Shown here: positions 33,439-41,557 of the stretch, in pieces
Layout: each line of letters starts with the position of its first letter
How positions within the stretch are numbered: the stretch's first letter is position 1
Assembly: GCF_005233835.1 (NCBI RefSeq)
Contig: NZ_SZQA01000015.1
Span: 62,001-126,000 of the forward strand
Source: Herbidospora galbida
GTDB taxonomy: Bacteria > Actinomycetota > Actinomycetes > Streptosporangiales > Streptosporangiaceae
Length of the DNA: 64,000 nt
Direction of reading: 5' to 3'
Position numbers and translations under genes: made by a program
Notes under the pieces: generated by a model
Databases searched by the model: none
Told to the model about the DNA's origin: nothing
Seen by the model: only the letters and a program-made list of their open reading frames with translations

Positions 33439-36009
33439 ATGCGCCTGACGTTCAACGGCGGTCCGCGCGAGCACGACCCCGGCCCCGACGACACCGCCGC
33501 CGACGTGATCAGGACGGCGTTCGGGGCCACCGGCACCAAGGTCTCCTGCGGCGCCGGGGTGTGCGGGGCCTGCACGATCCTCGTCGACGGCGAGCCGAAG
33601 GTGTCCTGCCTGCTGCCGGCCGCCCATCTCGACGGGACCGAGGTCACCACCGTCGAGGGGGTCGGTGGTGACCATCCCGTCCAGCGGGCCTTCGTCGAGT
33701 GCGACGCGCTCCAGTGCGGGTTCTGCACCCCGGGCTTCGTGACCGAGGCGGTCGTCTTCCACGACCGGTGGCGCAAAGACCGCGAGGGGACGCCCTCCCG
33801 CGAGGAGGTCGCCGACGCGCTGACCGGGCACCTGTGCCGGTGCGGGGCCTACGAGAACATCCTCACCGCCGTCCAGAAGGCCTGCGCGGGCGAGTTCGAC
33901 GACCGCGAGCCGGTGCCCGCCCGGGTCGAGGCCCCCGCCAAGGTCACCGGAACGGCCGAATACACGGTCGACGTGACCCTCCCGGGCATGCTCCACGGCG
34001 TGATCGTGCGATCCCGGCTGCCCCATGCGCGCGTCACGGTGACGTTTCCCGAAATGAGCGGGCAAAGCCTCCGATCGGACCCGGCCGAGGAGACGCCGCA
34101 CGAGGGTTTCGTCCGCCTTCTCGACGGCGACGTCGTCCGTTACGCCGGTCAGCCGATCGCGGCGGTGGCCGCCGAGACGCCCGCCCAGGCAAGGGAACTC
34201 GCCGAGAGCGTCACGGTCTCCTACGAACCGCTGCCCTCCGTCGTCGACCCCGAGGAGGCACGGCGCGACGACGCCCCGGCGATCTTCCCCGACGCCGCCG
34301 CCCAGAAGAACGCGCCCTCCAGCGCCGAAGGCGCCGGGTTCCCGGGCCGGTGGCGGGGCAACGTCCGGTCGGGCTACGCCTCGGCCTGGCGGGGGCGCAC
34401 CGCCCGGCGTCGGCTCGACGCCGCCGAGGAGCGGAACGCGCCCGGCTACTTCGCCGCCACGTTCACCACCGCAGGTCAGTCGCACACCGCGCTCGAACCG
34501 CACGCCTCCGTCGCCGACTGGCGGGCCGACGGGCTGACGCTCTACACCTCCACCCAGGCGCTCCCGCACCTCAAGGCCGCCGCCGCCAAGCGCTGGAACC
34601 CGCCGAAGGTCGACATCGTCGCCCATCACGTCGGCGGCGGGTTCGGGTCGAAGCTCGGCCTCGGCGCCGACGCCGTCGCGGCCGTCGAGCTCTCCCGGAA
34701 GCTCGGCCGCCCGGTCAGGGTCGCGATGTCCCGCGCCGAGGAACTCACCGACACCGGCTACCGCCCCGGCACCCGCTCGGAGCTGCGGATGCTCGGCACC
34801 CCGACGGGCGGGCTGGCCGCGATCTCGCTCGACGTCTCGGGCCACGGCGGGGTCTCGACCGGCTCCATGGTCGCCACCCTGGGCCTGCTCATGTACGGCC
34901 GGGGCCCCCGCCACTTCCGCGACCGCGACGTCGTCGGCAACGCGCCCCCGGCCAGCCCGTTCCGCGGACCGGGCGGACCGCCCTTCGCGTGGGCGGTCGA
35001 ACAGGGCGTCGACGAGATCGCCCACCGGCTCGGCGCCGACCCGCTCAGACTCCGGCGCACCTGGGACGGCAACCGCCGCCGCCGCGCCCTCTACGAGATC
35101 GCCGCAGAGCTCCCGCTGTGGCGCGACCGGCCCGCCACGCCCCAGACCGGCCGCTACCGGCGCGGCGTCGGGGCGGCCGCGGCCAACTGGATCTACACCG
35201 CCGACCTCGACACCAAGGTCGAGCTCACGGTGCGCGAGGGCCGGATCGTCGCCCGGACCGCCACCCAGGACATCGGCACCGGCGTCAGAACCGTCATCCG
35301 CAACGCCGTCAGGGAGGTCTTCCCGGACGCCGCCATCGACGTCGAGGTCGGCCACTCCCACGCGCCGCACGGTCCCGTCGCCGGTGGCAGCCGGTCGACC
35401 GCCTCGGTCGGCCCGGCCGCCCGCGACGCGGCCGGGAAACTCGCCGCGCGCCTCGACGGCAAGCCCGTCGGCGAGGCCGAGGGCGTGACCGTCCTCGGCG
35501 AACGGCCCAAAGACCGGCGCGGTTCGGCGGTCCCGGTGTCCATGGACCATCTGCGGATCGGCCGGGGGCTGGCGGGGGCCGTGCACATCACCGAAGTCGA
35601 GGTCGACACCCTGCTCGGCCACACGCGGGTCACACGGGTGTGGGGCGGCGTCGCCGTCGGCGCGATCTACAACCGGGCGGCCGCGCGCAACCAGTGCGAG
35701 GGCGGCATCGTGCAGGGCATCGGCTACGCCCTCTACGAGGAGCGGGTCACCGACCCGCGCACCGGCGTGGTCCTGTCGGCGAACCTGGAGGACTACCGCC
35801 TGCCGGGCGTCAAGGACACCCCCGAGATGACCATCCACTTCCACGAGGACGGCTGGGACCACGTCCCGGGCGGCGGCATCGGGCTCGGCGAGGTGTGCAC
35901 CGTCTCGGTCGCCGCCTCGGTGGGCAACGCGATCTTCAACGCGACCGGCTTCCGCGCGCTCGACCTGCCCATCCGCCCCGACCGGCTGCTCGAAGGGATG
36001 TCCCGATGA
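33439..36009 (+). CDS. Molybdenum hydroxylase: fused 2Fe-2S and molybdopterin subunit
   Basis: Product of 856 aa. N-terminal ~150 aa: two [2Fe-2S] centres, the plant-type CGAGVCGACTILVDGEPKVSC spacing (C-x4-C-x2-C-x11-C) and the second CGFCTPGF...CRCG. Residues ~165-850: xanthine dehydrogenase/aldehyde oxidase large subunit with HHVGGGFGSK, SPFRGPGGPP, TQDIGTG and the catalytic-Glu region GGGIGLGEVC. Usually the iron-sulfur and molybdopterin parts are separate subunits; here they are one chain. It oxidises an aldehyde or N-heterocycle using molybdenum cofactor. I placed the start at 33439 (MRLTFNGG) with AAGGGA upstream; a start at 33376 would overlap the promoter. It overlaps the FAD subunit by ATGA. 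Confidence 0.9.
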   Translation: MRLTFNGGPREHDPGPDDTAADVIRTAFGATGTKVSCGAGVCGACTILVDGEPKVSCLLPAAHLDGTEVTTVEGVGGDHPVQRAFVECDALQCGFCTPGFVTEAVVFHDRWRKDREGTPSREEVADALTGHLCRCGAYENILTAVQKACAGEFDDREPVPARVEAPAKVTGTAEYTVDVTLPGMLHGVIVRSRLPHARVTVTFPEMSGQSLRSDPAEETPHEGFVRLLDGDVVRYAGQPIAAVAAETPAQARELAESVTVSYEPLPSVVDPEEARRDDAPAIFPDAAAQKNAPSSAEGAGFPGRWRGNVRSGYASAWRGRTARRRLDAAEERNAPGYFAATFTTAGQSHTALEPHASVADWRADGLTLYTSTQALPHLKAAAAKRWNPPKVDIVAHHVGGGFGSKLGLGADAVAAVELSRKLGRPVRVAMSRAEELTDTGYRPGTRSELRMLGTPTGGLAAISLDVSGHGGVSTGSMVATLGLLMYGRGPRHFRDRDVVGNAPPASPFRGPGGPPFAWAVEQGVDEIAHRLGADPLRLRRTWDGNRRRRALYEIAAELPLWRDRPATPQTGRYRRGVGAAAANWIYTADLDTKVELTVREGRIVARTATQDIGTGVRTVIRNAVREVFPDAAIDVEVGHSHAPHGPVAGGSRSTASVGPAARDAAGKLAARLDGKPVGEAEGVTVLGERPKDRRGSAVPVSMDHLRIGRGLAGAVHITEVEVDTLLGHTRVTRVWGGVAVGAIYNRAAARNQCEGGIVQGIGYALYEERVTDPRTGVVLSANLEDYRLPGVKDTPEMTIHFHEDGWDHVPGGGIGLGEVCTVSVAASVGNAIFNATGFRALDLPIRPDRLLEGMSR

Positions 36010-36881
36010 CCGCCGAATACCGCGCGGGCGGCACCGACTTGATGGAACGCCGCGCGTCGGGCCGCTCGACCGGCCCGATCATCGATCTGTACGACCGGGG
36101 CCTCCGGTCGATCGAGACCACCGAGGAGGGCGGCTTCCGCATCGGGGCGATGGTCACCGTCGACACCCTGGCGACCGACCCCGCCCTGACCGCCGCCTAT
36201 CCCGCGCTCGCGCTGACGGCCGGGGCGCTGGCGACGCCGCAGATCAGGCGCGCGGCCACGCTCGGCGGGGTGCTGCTCCAGCGCACCCGCTGCCGCTACT
36301 ACCGCAACGAGCACTACGAGTGCCTGAAGACCGGCGGCGAGGGCTGCCCGGCGCGCGGCAACCCGGGCGAGCGCGCCGTCGTGCTCGACCTCGGGCCGTG
36401 CGTCGCGCCGCACCCGTCGTCGGTGGCGATGGCGCTGCTCACCTACGACGCCGTCGCCGAGATCGAAGACCGGCCGTCGAAGCCGGTGGCCGGCCTCTAC
36501 GGCGACGGCGCCCGCGACCACCTGCTCGACGCGTCCGACCTGCTCACGGCGGTCACCCTGCCGCCGCCGGTCGAGGGCGAGCGCGCCGGATACAAGCGCG
36601 CCGCCGGTCGGGCCTCGGCCGAGTGGCCGCTGGCCGAGGCGGTCGCGCACCTGACGGTGCGCGACGGCGTCGTCGTCCGGGCCGGGGTGGCCGTCGGGGG
36701 AGTGGCGGCGGTGCCGCTGCGGCTGCCCGAGGTCGAGGCGGCGCTCACCGGGAACGCGCCGTCGGAGGAGCTGTTCGCGCGGGCGGCCCGCCTCGACTGG
36801 ACGCCGGCGTTCCCCGAGACGGCGTACAAGATCGGGCTGACCGCGACGCTGATCGGCGACGTGCTGGCTCAGGCCCTGTAG
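36006..36881 (+). CDS. FAD-binding subunit of the molybdenum hydroxylase
   Basis: Product of 291 aa. FAD contacts are EYRAGGTDLM near the N-terminus and the ATLGGVLLQR segment near residue 85. Four Cys follow between residues ~96 and 140 (RCRYYRN, YECLKTGGEGC, LGPC). From memory this matches the extra [4Fe-4S] insert of PaoB/YagS-type subunits of aldehyde oxidoreductases. The C-terminal CO-dehydrogenase-flavoprotein domain covers ~190-290. It would take electrons from the Fe-S centres of the partner subunit. ATGA coupling makes one operon; no molybdenum-cofactor chaperone gene follows. Its 3' end overlaps the helicase gene by 13 bp. Confidence 0.88.
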   Translation: MTAEYRAGGTDLMERRASGRSTGPIIDLYDRGLRSIETTEEGGFRIGAMVTVDTLATDPALTAAYPALALTAGALATPQIRRAATLGGVLLQRTRCRYYRNEHYECLKTGGEGCPARGNPGERAVVLDLGPCVAPHPSSVAMALLTYDAVAEIEDRPSKPVAGLYGDGARDHLLDASDLLTAVTLPPPVEGERAGYKRAAGRASAEWPLAEAVAHLTVRDGVVVRAGVAVGGVAAVPLRLPEVEAALTGNAPSEELFARAARLDWTPAFPETAYKIGLTATLIGDVLAQAL

Positions 36882-38161
36882 TTCTCCAGGTGGGCCAAAA
36901 CCGCATGGTTCGCGGCCCACCCGTCGGGGAACTTGATCGGCACGTTCAGCTGCACCCGTGGGCTCATCGGATGGTGGTCGAGCAGGTCGGCGATGCCCGC
37001 GCGGGCCACCACGACGCAGGCGTGCCGGTGCCGCGAGGTCAGCACGCACAGCCGCCCCGACTCCAGGTGGAACGCCGTCGCGTCGCGCCGCCCCGACAGG
37101 GGGTGGAGCACGATCGTGACGTCGTACTCACGGCCCTGGAGCCGGTTGGCCGTGTCGACGGTGACGCCCTCGGGCGGCTCGGCCAGCTTCACCGCGGCGA
37201 CCTGGTCGTTGTGGGCGCAGCCGATCGCGATCCGGTCGGGGGTCACGGGGTGGGAGCCGTGCTCGTCGTGGGCGACCGCGCCGCGCTGGACCAGCCGCCG
37301 GGCGATCTCGGCGCAGGCCTGCGCGGCCTCAGGGTCGGTGCGGACGGTGTGCCGGTTCGGCAGCTCGTAGAGCGCCCAGCCGGTGGCGGCGGCCATCTCG
37401 ACCGTACGGTCGAACGACGAGCGCATCCCCGGCACGGTCAGCTCCAGCCGCCGGGTCCCCTCCTCGGTGCCGGCGGTGAAGCCGCCCGCCGGGTAGAAGG
37501 CCTCGGCCACCATCGGCGCGGCGCTGGCGGGCAGCCGCCACGACACCGGCAGCCGGTGGGTGCGCAGCCCGTTGAGCCGCTGGGTCACCGCGACGGCGCT
37601 CTGCAGCGGGTCCCACTTCAGGCCGGTCCACCGCTCGCTGTCGACCACGCTGAACGGGTCGAGCTGGCCCGGGTCGCCGACGAACAGGGCGTGCCCGTCG
37701 GCGAACAGCCGCGCCACCCCGAGGAGCTTGTCGGAGCGCATCTGGTAGGCCTCGTCGACGATCGCCCACTTCCAGCTCCGGTCGGCCACGTAGGCCCACT
37801 TGTCGGCGGTGGCGGTGACGACCTGGCAGGCGTCCACCTGGGCGATCTTGCTGCCGGTGGTGACGGCGGCGTGGCGGCGGACCCGCTCGGGCGGGTCGAA
37901 GCCCTCGGCGTGCAGCCGTCCGATCGTCAGCTCGGGCGAGCGCCGCGCGAGCCGGTCGACCAGGTCGTCGACCTGCTCGTTGGTCTGGGCCACGATCATC
38001 AGCCGCTCGCCCTTGGCGGCGATGGCGGCGGTGGTCTCGACGACCAGCGTGGTCTTCCCGGCGCCGGGGGGCGAGTCGACCACCAGGCCGGGGGAGGCGG
38101 CGCTGGTGTAGTCGGCCAGGATCGTCTCGGTGGCCGCGCGGGCGGCCTCGGCGGGGGTCAT
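36869..38161 (-). CDS. SF1-type (UvrD/Dna2-like) helicase-ATPase
   Basis: Product of 430 aa. Motif I is DSPPGAGKTTLVVET, motif II WAIVDEAYQM, motif III VGDPGQLDPF, motif V near VDTANRLQGREYDV and motif VI near LTSRHRHACVVV. These are the marks of SF1B-like DNA or RNA helicases. It is small for the family and lacks a nuclease domain, which is instead encoded two genes upstream. It is the last gene of a four-gene-cluster strand run in which the preceding stop overlaps its start (ATGA), so it is made together with the 485-aa protein. Likely part of a nucleic-acid-processing complex. Confidence 0.88.
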   Translation of the reverse strand: MTPAEAARAATETILADYTSAASPGLVVDSPPGAGKTTLVVETTAAIAAKGERLMIVAQTNEQVDDLVDRLARRSPELTIGRLHAEGFDPPERVRRHAAVTTGSKIAQVDACQVVTATADKWAYVADRSWKWAIVDEAYQMRSDKLLGVARLFADGHALFVGDPGQLDPFSVVDSERWTGLKWDPLQSAVAVTQRLNGLRTHRLPVSWRLPASAAPMVAEAFYPAGGFTAGTEEGTRRLELTVPGMRSSFDRTVEMAAATGWALYELPNRHTVRTDPEAAQACAEIARRLVQRGAVAHDEHGSHPVTPDRIAIGCAHNDQVAAVKLAEPPEGVTVDTANRLQGREYDVTIVLHPLSGRRDATAFHLESGRLCVLTSRHRHACVVVARAGIADLLDHHPMSPRVQLNVPIKFPDGWAANHAVLAHLENYRA

Positions 38162-39615
38162 GCCCAGGGCTCCGCTGCGTCGTCGTCGGTCGGCACGTAT
38201 TCGGGCGGCGGGCCGCCGTGGGTCCACGGCGTCTCCTCGCGCGGCGGCAGGGGCGCGCGGCGCGACTCGCCGGGGTCGAGCTCGGTGTAGCAGATCACGG
38301 TCCCGACCCCGGGCACGCTGCCTTCGGCGGGCTGCGCGCCCCGGCCCATGCCGTCGTCGATCTGCACGGTGACCGTCCGGTCGGACAGGGACGTGATCGT
38401 CGCCGACTGGCGCGGACGGGAGGGCGAGCGCACCTTCTTGCCCTTGGACAGGCGTACCGGATCGGAGGTCTCGATCGTCACCAGGGGACGCGGGACCTCG
38501 CGCTTGCCGCCCGGCGGCACGATGCGCCGGGTCAGGTCGACGGCCACCACCTCGCCCGCGAACGCCACCCCGTCGGCCCGGTATTCGGCCATCACGAGGG
38601 GGTCGTCGAAGGCGCGGGTCGCCTCGAACGACTGCTGCGCCGCCTCCAGCCGGGCCAGCCGCTTGGCCGCCGCGACCGCGCTGTCGCGCTTGCCCTGCGG
38701 CAGGCCGCCGCCGTCGATCCAGGCGCGGTGCAGGGCGACGTGGACGCGGTCGCGCTCCCAGCGCGCGGTCGCGCCGGGCGACTCCTTCAGCGCCGCGAGC
38801 AGCCCGATCGCCTGCCACATGCGGTCCCACGTCGGGCGGAGCTGACCGTGCAGCGCCTCCTCGACCTGTCCGGTCGAACCGGTCGCGTCGTAGTGCTCGA
38901 TCGCCTTCTGGAGCTCCTGCCGGTCGAACTCGGGATGGGTGTCGGGCCCGGCGGGCGGGTTCAGCGGGTCGTCGGCCAGCGCCGCCGCCTCGGGGCCGGT
39001 CAGGCCCTCGGGCGGGTCGATCCAGCCGAGCAGCGCGGCCAGGTCGCCGTCTTCGGCCGCGCTCTGCCCGGTCACCCAGTGGGCGGTCAGCAGGTCGGTC
39101 ATCGCCACCATCAGCGACGACCCGGCGAACTCGCTCTGCTCGGCCAGGAACGTCAGCCACCGGCCCAGCATCGGCACCGCCGGGTCGACCGCGTAGGGCC
39201 CGGTCGTCCGCCGGAACCGCGACGAACGCCCGAGCTTGGCGGTGAACTCGACCCCGCCGGGGCTCGGCACGACGATCTGCGGCGCGTCGAGGCACCGCTC
39301 GAACGGCGTCTTGGCCTCGACCGTCTCGACCTGCCGGGAGATCCGGTCGACGTAGGGCAGCAGCACCGCGCCCAGGTCGGCGAGGAACTGGAACCGCAGG
39401 TCGCGGTTGCGCGGCTGCGGCACCACGAGCAGCGTCGGGCGGGCGGGGTCGGTGCCGACCATCGCGCCCAGCGGCGCGGCGGCCTCGCCGGCCAGCCGGA
39501 GCGGCACGAACACCATCGGCGCCTCGGCCAGGTGGACGTGGCGCACGGTGGCGCGCGGCAGCGCCCGCCCCCGCTCCCGCGCCCGCACCTTCACGTAGGA
39601 GTGGAGCAGGCTCAC
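38158..39615 (-). CDS. Large protein of unknown function in the helicase/RecB-like operon
   Basis: Product of 485 aa starting at a GTG that overlaps the previous stop (GTGA). I recognise no catalytic motif. The N-terminal half is mixed alpha/beta (SYVKVRARERGR, MVFVPLRLAG, LLVVPQPRNRDLRFQFLADL). A helical middle follows (TPFERCLDAPQIVV to ~residue 330), and the C-terminal ~130 aa contain two likely beta-barrel stretches, one with KGKKVRSPSRPRQSATITSL, that could bind nucleic acid. The end is Pro- and acid-rich. Because it is tightly coupled to both the nuclease and the helicase genes, it is probably a structural subunit of the same machine. Confidence 0.75.
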   Translation of the reverse strand: MSLLHSYVKVRARERGRALPRATVRHVHLAEAPMVFVPLRLAGEAAAPLGAMVGTDPARPTLLVVPQPRNRDLRFQFLADLGAVLLPYVDRISRQVETVEAKTPFERCLDAPQIVVPSPGGVEFTAKLGRSSRFRRTTGPYAVDPAVPMLGRWLTFLAEQSEFAGSSLMVAMTDLLTAHWVTGQSAAEDGDLAALLGWIDPPEGLTGPEAAALADDPLNPPAGPDTHPEFDRQELQKAIEHYDATGSTGQVEEALHGQLRPTWDRMWQAIGLLAALKESPGATARWERDRVHVALHRAWIDGGGLPQGKRDSAVAAAKRLARLEAAQQSFEATRAFDDPLVMAEYRADGVAFAGEVVAVDLTRRIVPPGGKREVPRPLVTIETSDPVRLSKGKKVRSPSRPRQSATITSLSDRTVTVQIDDGMGRGAQPAEGSVPGVGTVICYTELDPGESRRAPLPPREETPWTHGGPPPEYVPTDDDAAEPWA

Positions 39616-40697
39616 GCGACCGCCTCGTCGTAGAGACGCGCGACGTGGCGCAGCCGCTCGGCGATCTCGGCCTGGTCGTCGGCCACCGGCTCGCCCGGCG
39701 TCGCCACCCGCAGCGCGGTCTGCACCGACTCGATGCCGCCCAGGTCGTCGCGCACGACGCGGCCCAGCGCGTCGAGATGGCCCAGGTCGTGGGCCTCCCG
39801 GCGGCACAGGTGCGACAGCTCGCAGGCCGACAGGCACTGCGGCGCGTAGCGCGCCGGGATGGCGGCCACGGCGGCCTCGATCTGGGCCGGCGACAGCGCG
39901 TCGAGGTCGAGGCTCAGGTTCTCGGGCAGCCGGTCGAGGATCGCGTCGATCCTCGTCAGCCGGGAGAGCTGACGGGCGAGCGTGACGAGCTGGTGGCGGA
40001 CGTCGACCGTGGTCGCCGTCGGCTCGTTGGTGAAGTCGCGCGGGCAGACCAGGATCACGTCGTGGGAGACCAGGTCGCGGCCGACGAGGTCGCGCAGCGC
40101 GTGGACGTAGACCGCCGCCTCGCGCGCCGCCGCCGACACCTTCGGGGTGTCGGCCTGGTCGTCGACGATCGCGAACGACTTGATCGCCACGATGTGGAAC
40201 ATCCCGCCGAGCTGGAAGGCGATGACGTCGGGCTCCAGGTAGACCTGGGCGCCCGCGACGTCGAGCCGCAGCAGCGGCCGGTCGAGGATCGTGGCCCGGC
40301 CCCGCCCCTCGGCGGTCTGCCGGATGATCCGGCGGGTGTGCCCGTGCCGCGCGGCGTGGCCCTCGTTGCCTCCGGCGTCTTCGAGGTTGACGTAGCCCGC
40401 CTCCTCGATCGGCAGGTCGAGCAGCGTGCGCAGCAGCCGCAGCAGGTGGGCCGCGCCGTTGGCCTTCACCAGGTCGGTGAACTGCTGGTTGCGCTGGATC
40501 GCGAACGGCGACTGGCCCCACCGGTCGTCGAACCGCAGCCGCCGCATCAGCCGGGGCTTGTCGATCGCCGCCGCGTCGAGGATCGCCCGCCGGTCGCACG
40601 CCGGGTTCGCCGCCAGGGCCGCGATGCTGCGGGCGTTGTGGTCCTGCCCCGGGGTGTTCCCCCGGATGGCGTCGAGTCGGCTTTCTGGGCGGGTCAC
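39612..40697 (-). CDS. RecB/Cas4-like PD-(D/E)XK nuclease with C-terminal Cys cluster
   Basis: Product of 361 aa from a GTG overlapping the upstream stop (GTGA). The segment YLEPDVIAFQLGGMFHIVAI then KSF has the D-X(~13)-(x)xK layout of PD-(D/E)XK nucleases, but the usual acidic residue before xK is Ala, so catalysis may be altered. AREAAVYVHAL resembles the QxxxY motif of the RecB/Cas4 branch. Near residue 310, QCLSACELSHLC gives closely spaced Cys, and one more could complete an iron-sulfur cluster, as in Cas4 and AddB. An N-terminal ~150 aa is of unknown fold. Coupled to a helicase, it suggests DNA end-processing or defence. Confidence 0.65.
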   Translation of the reverse strand: MTRPESRLDAIRGNTPGQDHNARSIAALAANPACDRRAILDAAAIDKPRLMRRLRFDDRWGQSPFAIQRNQQFTDLVKANGAAHLLRLLRTLLDLPIEEAGYVNLEDAGGNEGHAARHGHTRRIIRQTAEGRGRATILDRPLLRLDVAGAQVYLEPDVIAFQLGGMFHIVAIKSFAIVDDQADTPKVSAAAREAAVYVHALRDLVGRDLVSHDVILVCPRDFTNEPTATTVDVRHQLVTLARQLSRLTRIDAILDRLPENLSLDLDALSPAQIEAAVAAIPARYAPQCLSACELSHLCRREAHDLGHLDALGRVVRDDLGGIESVQTALRVATPGEPVADDQAEIAERLRHVARLYDEAVA

Positions 40698-41443
40698 GCC
40701 GACCTCACCGTCTTCAGGCCCGACCCGAAGAGCTGCTCGACCGGCCCCAGCCGATCTGCCGCCCGCGCGGCCGCCTCCCGCCTGTCCATCTGATCCCTCT
40801 CCTGGTGTACGGCCAGCTCCGCCCCCGCCGCGGCGATCACCTTGGCCGGATCGGCCGGTCCGAAGCCGTCGCCGGCCCCCGGGATGTTCTGCGCCAGCTG
40901 CCCCAGCAGCCGGAACGCGCCCGGCGAGGCGTCGTCGAGCCGCATCAGGTGCTGGGCGAGCCGGACGGCCGAGGTCAGGAAGTCGGTGCGCGGGCTCAGC
41001 GGCCCGATGATCCGCTGCGGCAGCCCCCACGTGCTGAGCGCCAGTAAACCCCGGGCCGGTGACAGCAGTTCGGAGGTGAGCGCGGCGCACAGGTAGTAGG
41101 GCCGGGCGCCGGGCGCCGACCGGTAGGACTTCTCTTCGTCCCGCCGGAGGCTGGTGAGCTGGGTGTTGGCCATCTGGCCGCCGAAGAACGACTCGTCGAC
41201 CGCCACGATCATCCTCGCGGCGGTCGGGGCGCCGAGCAGGGTCAGCGCCCGGTGGACCTGTTCGCGTACCGGAACCAGCGGAGGCTGGGTGGCGGGCTGC
41301 TCGACCTCGGCGTCCCACTGACGCTCGGTCTCCCGCAACCGGGCCCGCAGCGCCCGCGCCTCGGCGTGCCGCCCGGCCGACGTCGCCTGCCGGATGGCTT
41401 TCCTCAGCTTCCCCATCTGTGCTTCCAGCCCGTCCAGATCCAC
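40694..41443 (-). CDS. First gene of the helicase/RecB-like operon, unknown function
   Basis: Product of 249 aa from a GTG at 41443, with AAGG upstream; an ATG at 41416 with GGAAG is an alternative and would start at MGKLRKAIRQ. The first ~60 aa are a charged helix likely to form a coiled coil (LRKAIRQATSAGRHAEARAL). The central part contains AARMIVAVDESFFGG and RPYYLCAALTSELL, then LSTWGLPQRIIGPL, and looks like a globular domain of unknown type. The C-terminus is helical. No catalytic motif is visible. Its stop overlaps the next start (GTGA), so it belongs to the same assembly. Confidence 0.7.
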   Translation of the reverse strand: MDLDGLEAQMGKLRKAIRQATSAGRHAEARALRARLRETERQWDAEVEQPATQPPLVPVREQVHRALTLLGAPTAARMIVAVDESFFGGQMANTQLTSLRRDEEKSYRSAPGARPYYLCAALTSELLSPARGLLALSTWGLPQRIIGPLSPRTDFLTSAVRLAQHLMRLDDASPGAFRLLGQLAQNIPGAGDGFGPADPAKVIAAAGAELAVHQERDQMDRREAAARAADRLGPVEQLFGSGLKTVRSA

Positions 41444-41469
41444 GTTTCCGCACCTTAACAGCGGCCCCA

Positions 41470-41523
41470 TGGAAAGCCAAGCTATTCCAGTTGCTTCCAG
41501 TAATTTCCAGCATTACATTTCCA
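41470..41523. promoter_or_regulatory. 10-bp-phased TTCCAG repeats in the divergent promoter
   Basis: TTCCAG occurs at 41485, 41495 and 41505, exactly one helical turn apart. A fourth TTCCA lies at 41519 and its complement TGGAA at 41470. They overlap a possible plus-strand promoter TTGCTT-N17-TACATT (41491-41519) of the divergent 266-aa gene and lie upstream of the minus-strand operon. This is the layout of a co-operatively bound operator shared by both units. Confidence 0.6.
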
Positions 41524-41557
41524 CAACTGAAGACACCCGCGAGAAGAGAGACGACCC

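Noticed and set aside
36869-41443. A CRISPR-associated Cas4 operon
   Set aside because: Although the nuclease is Cas4-like, no cas1/cas2 genes or repeats are present.
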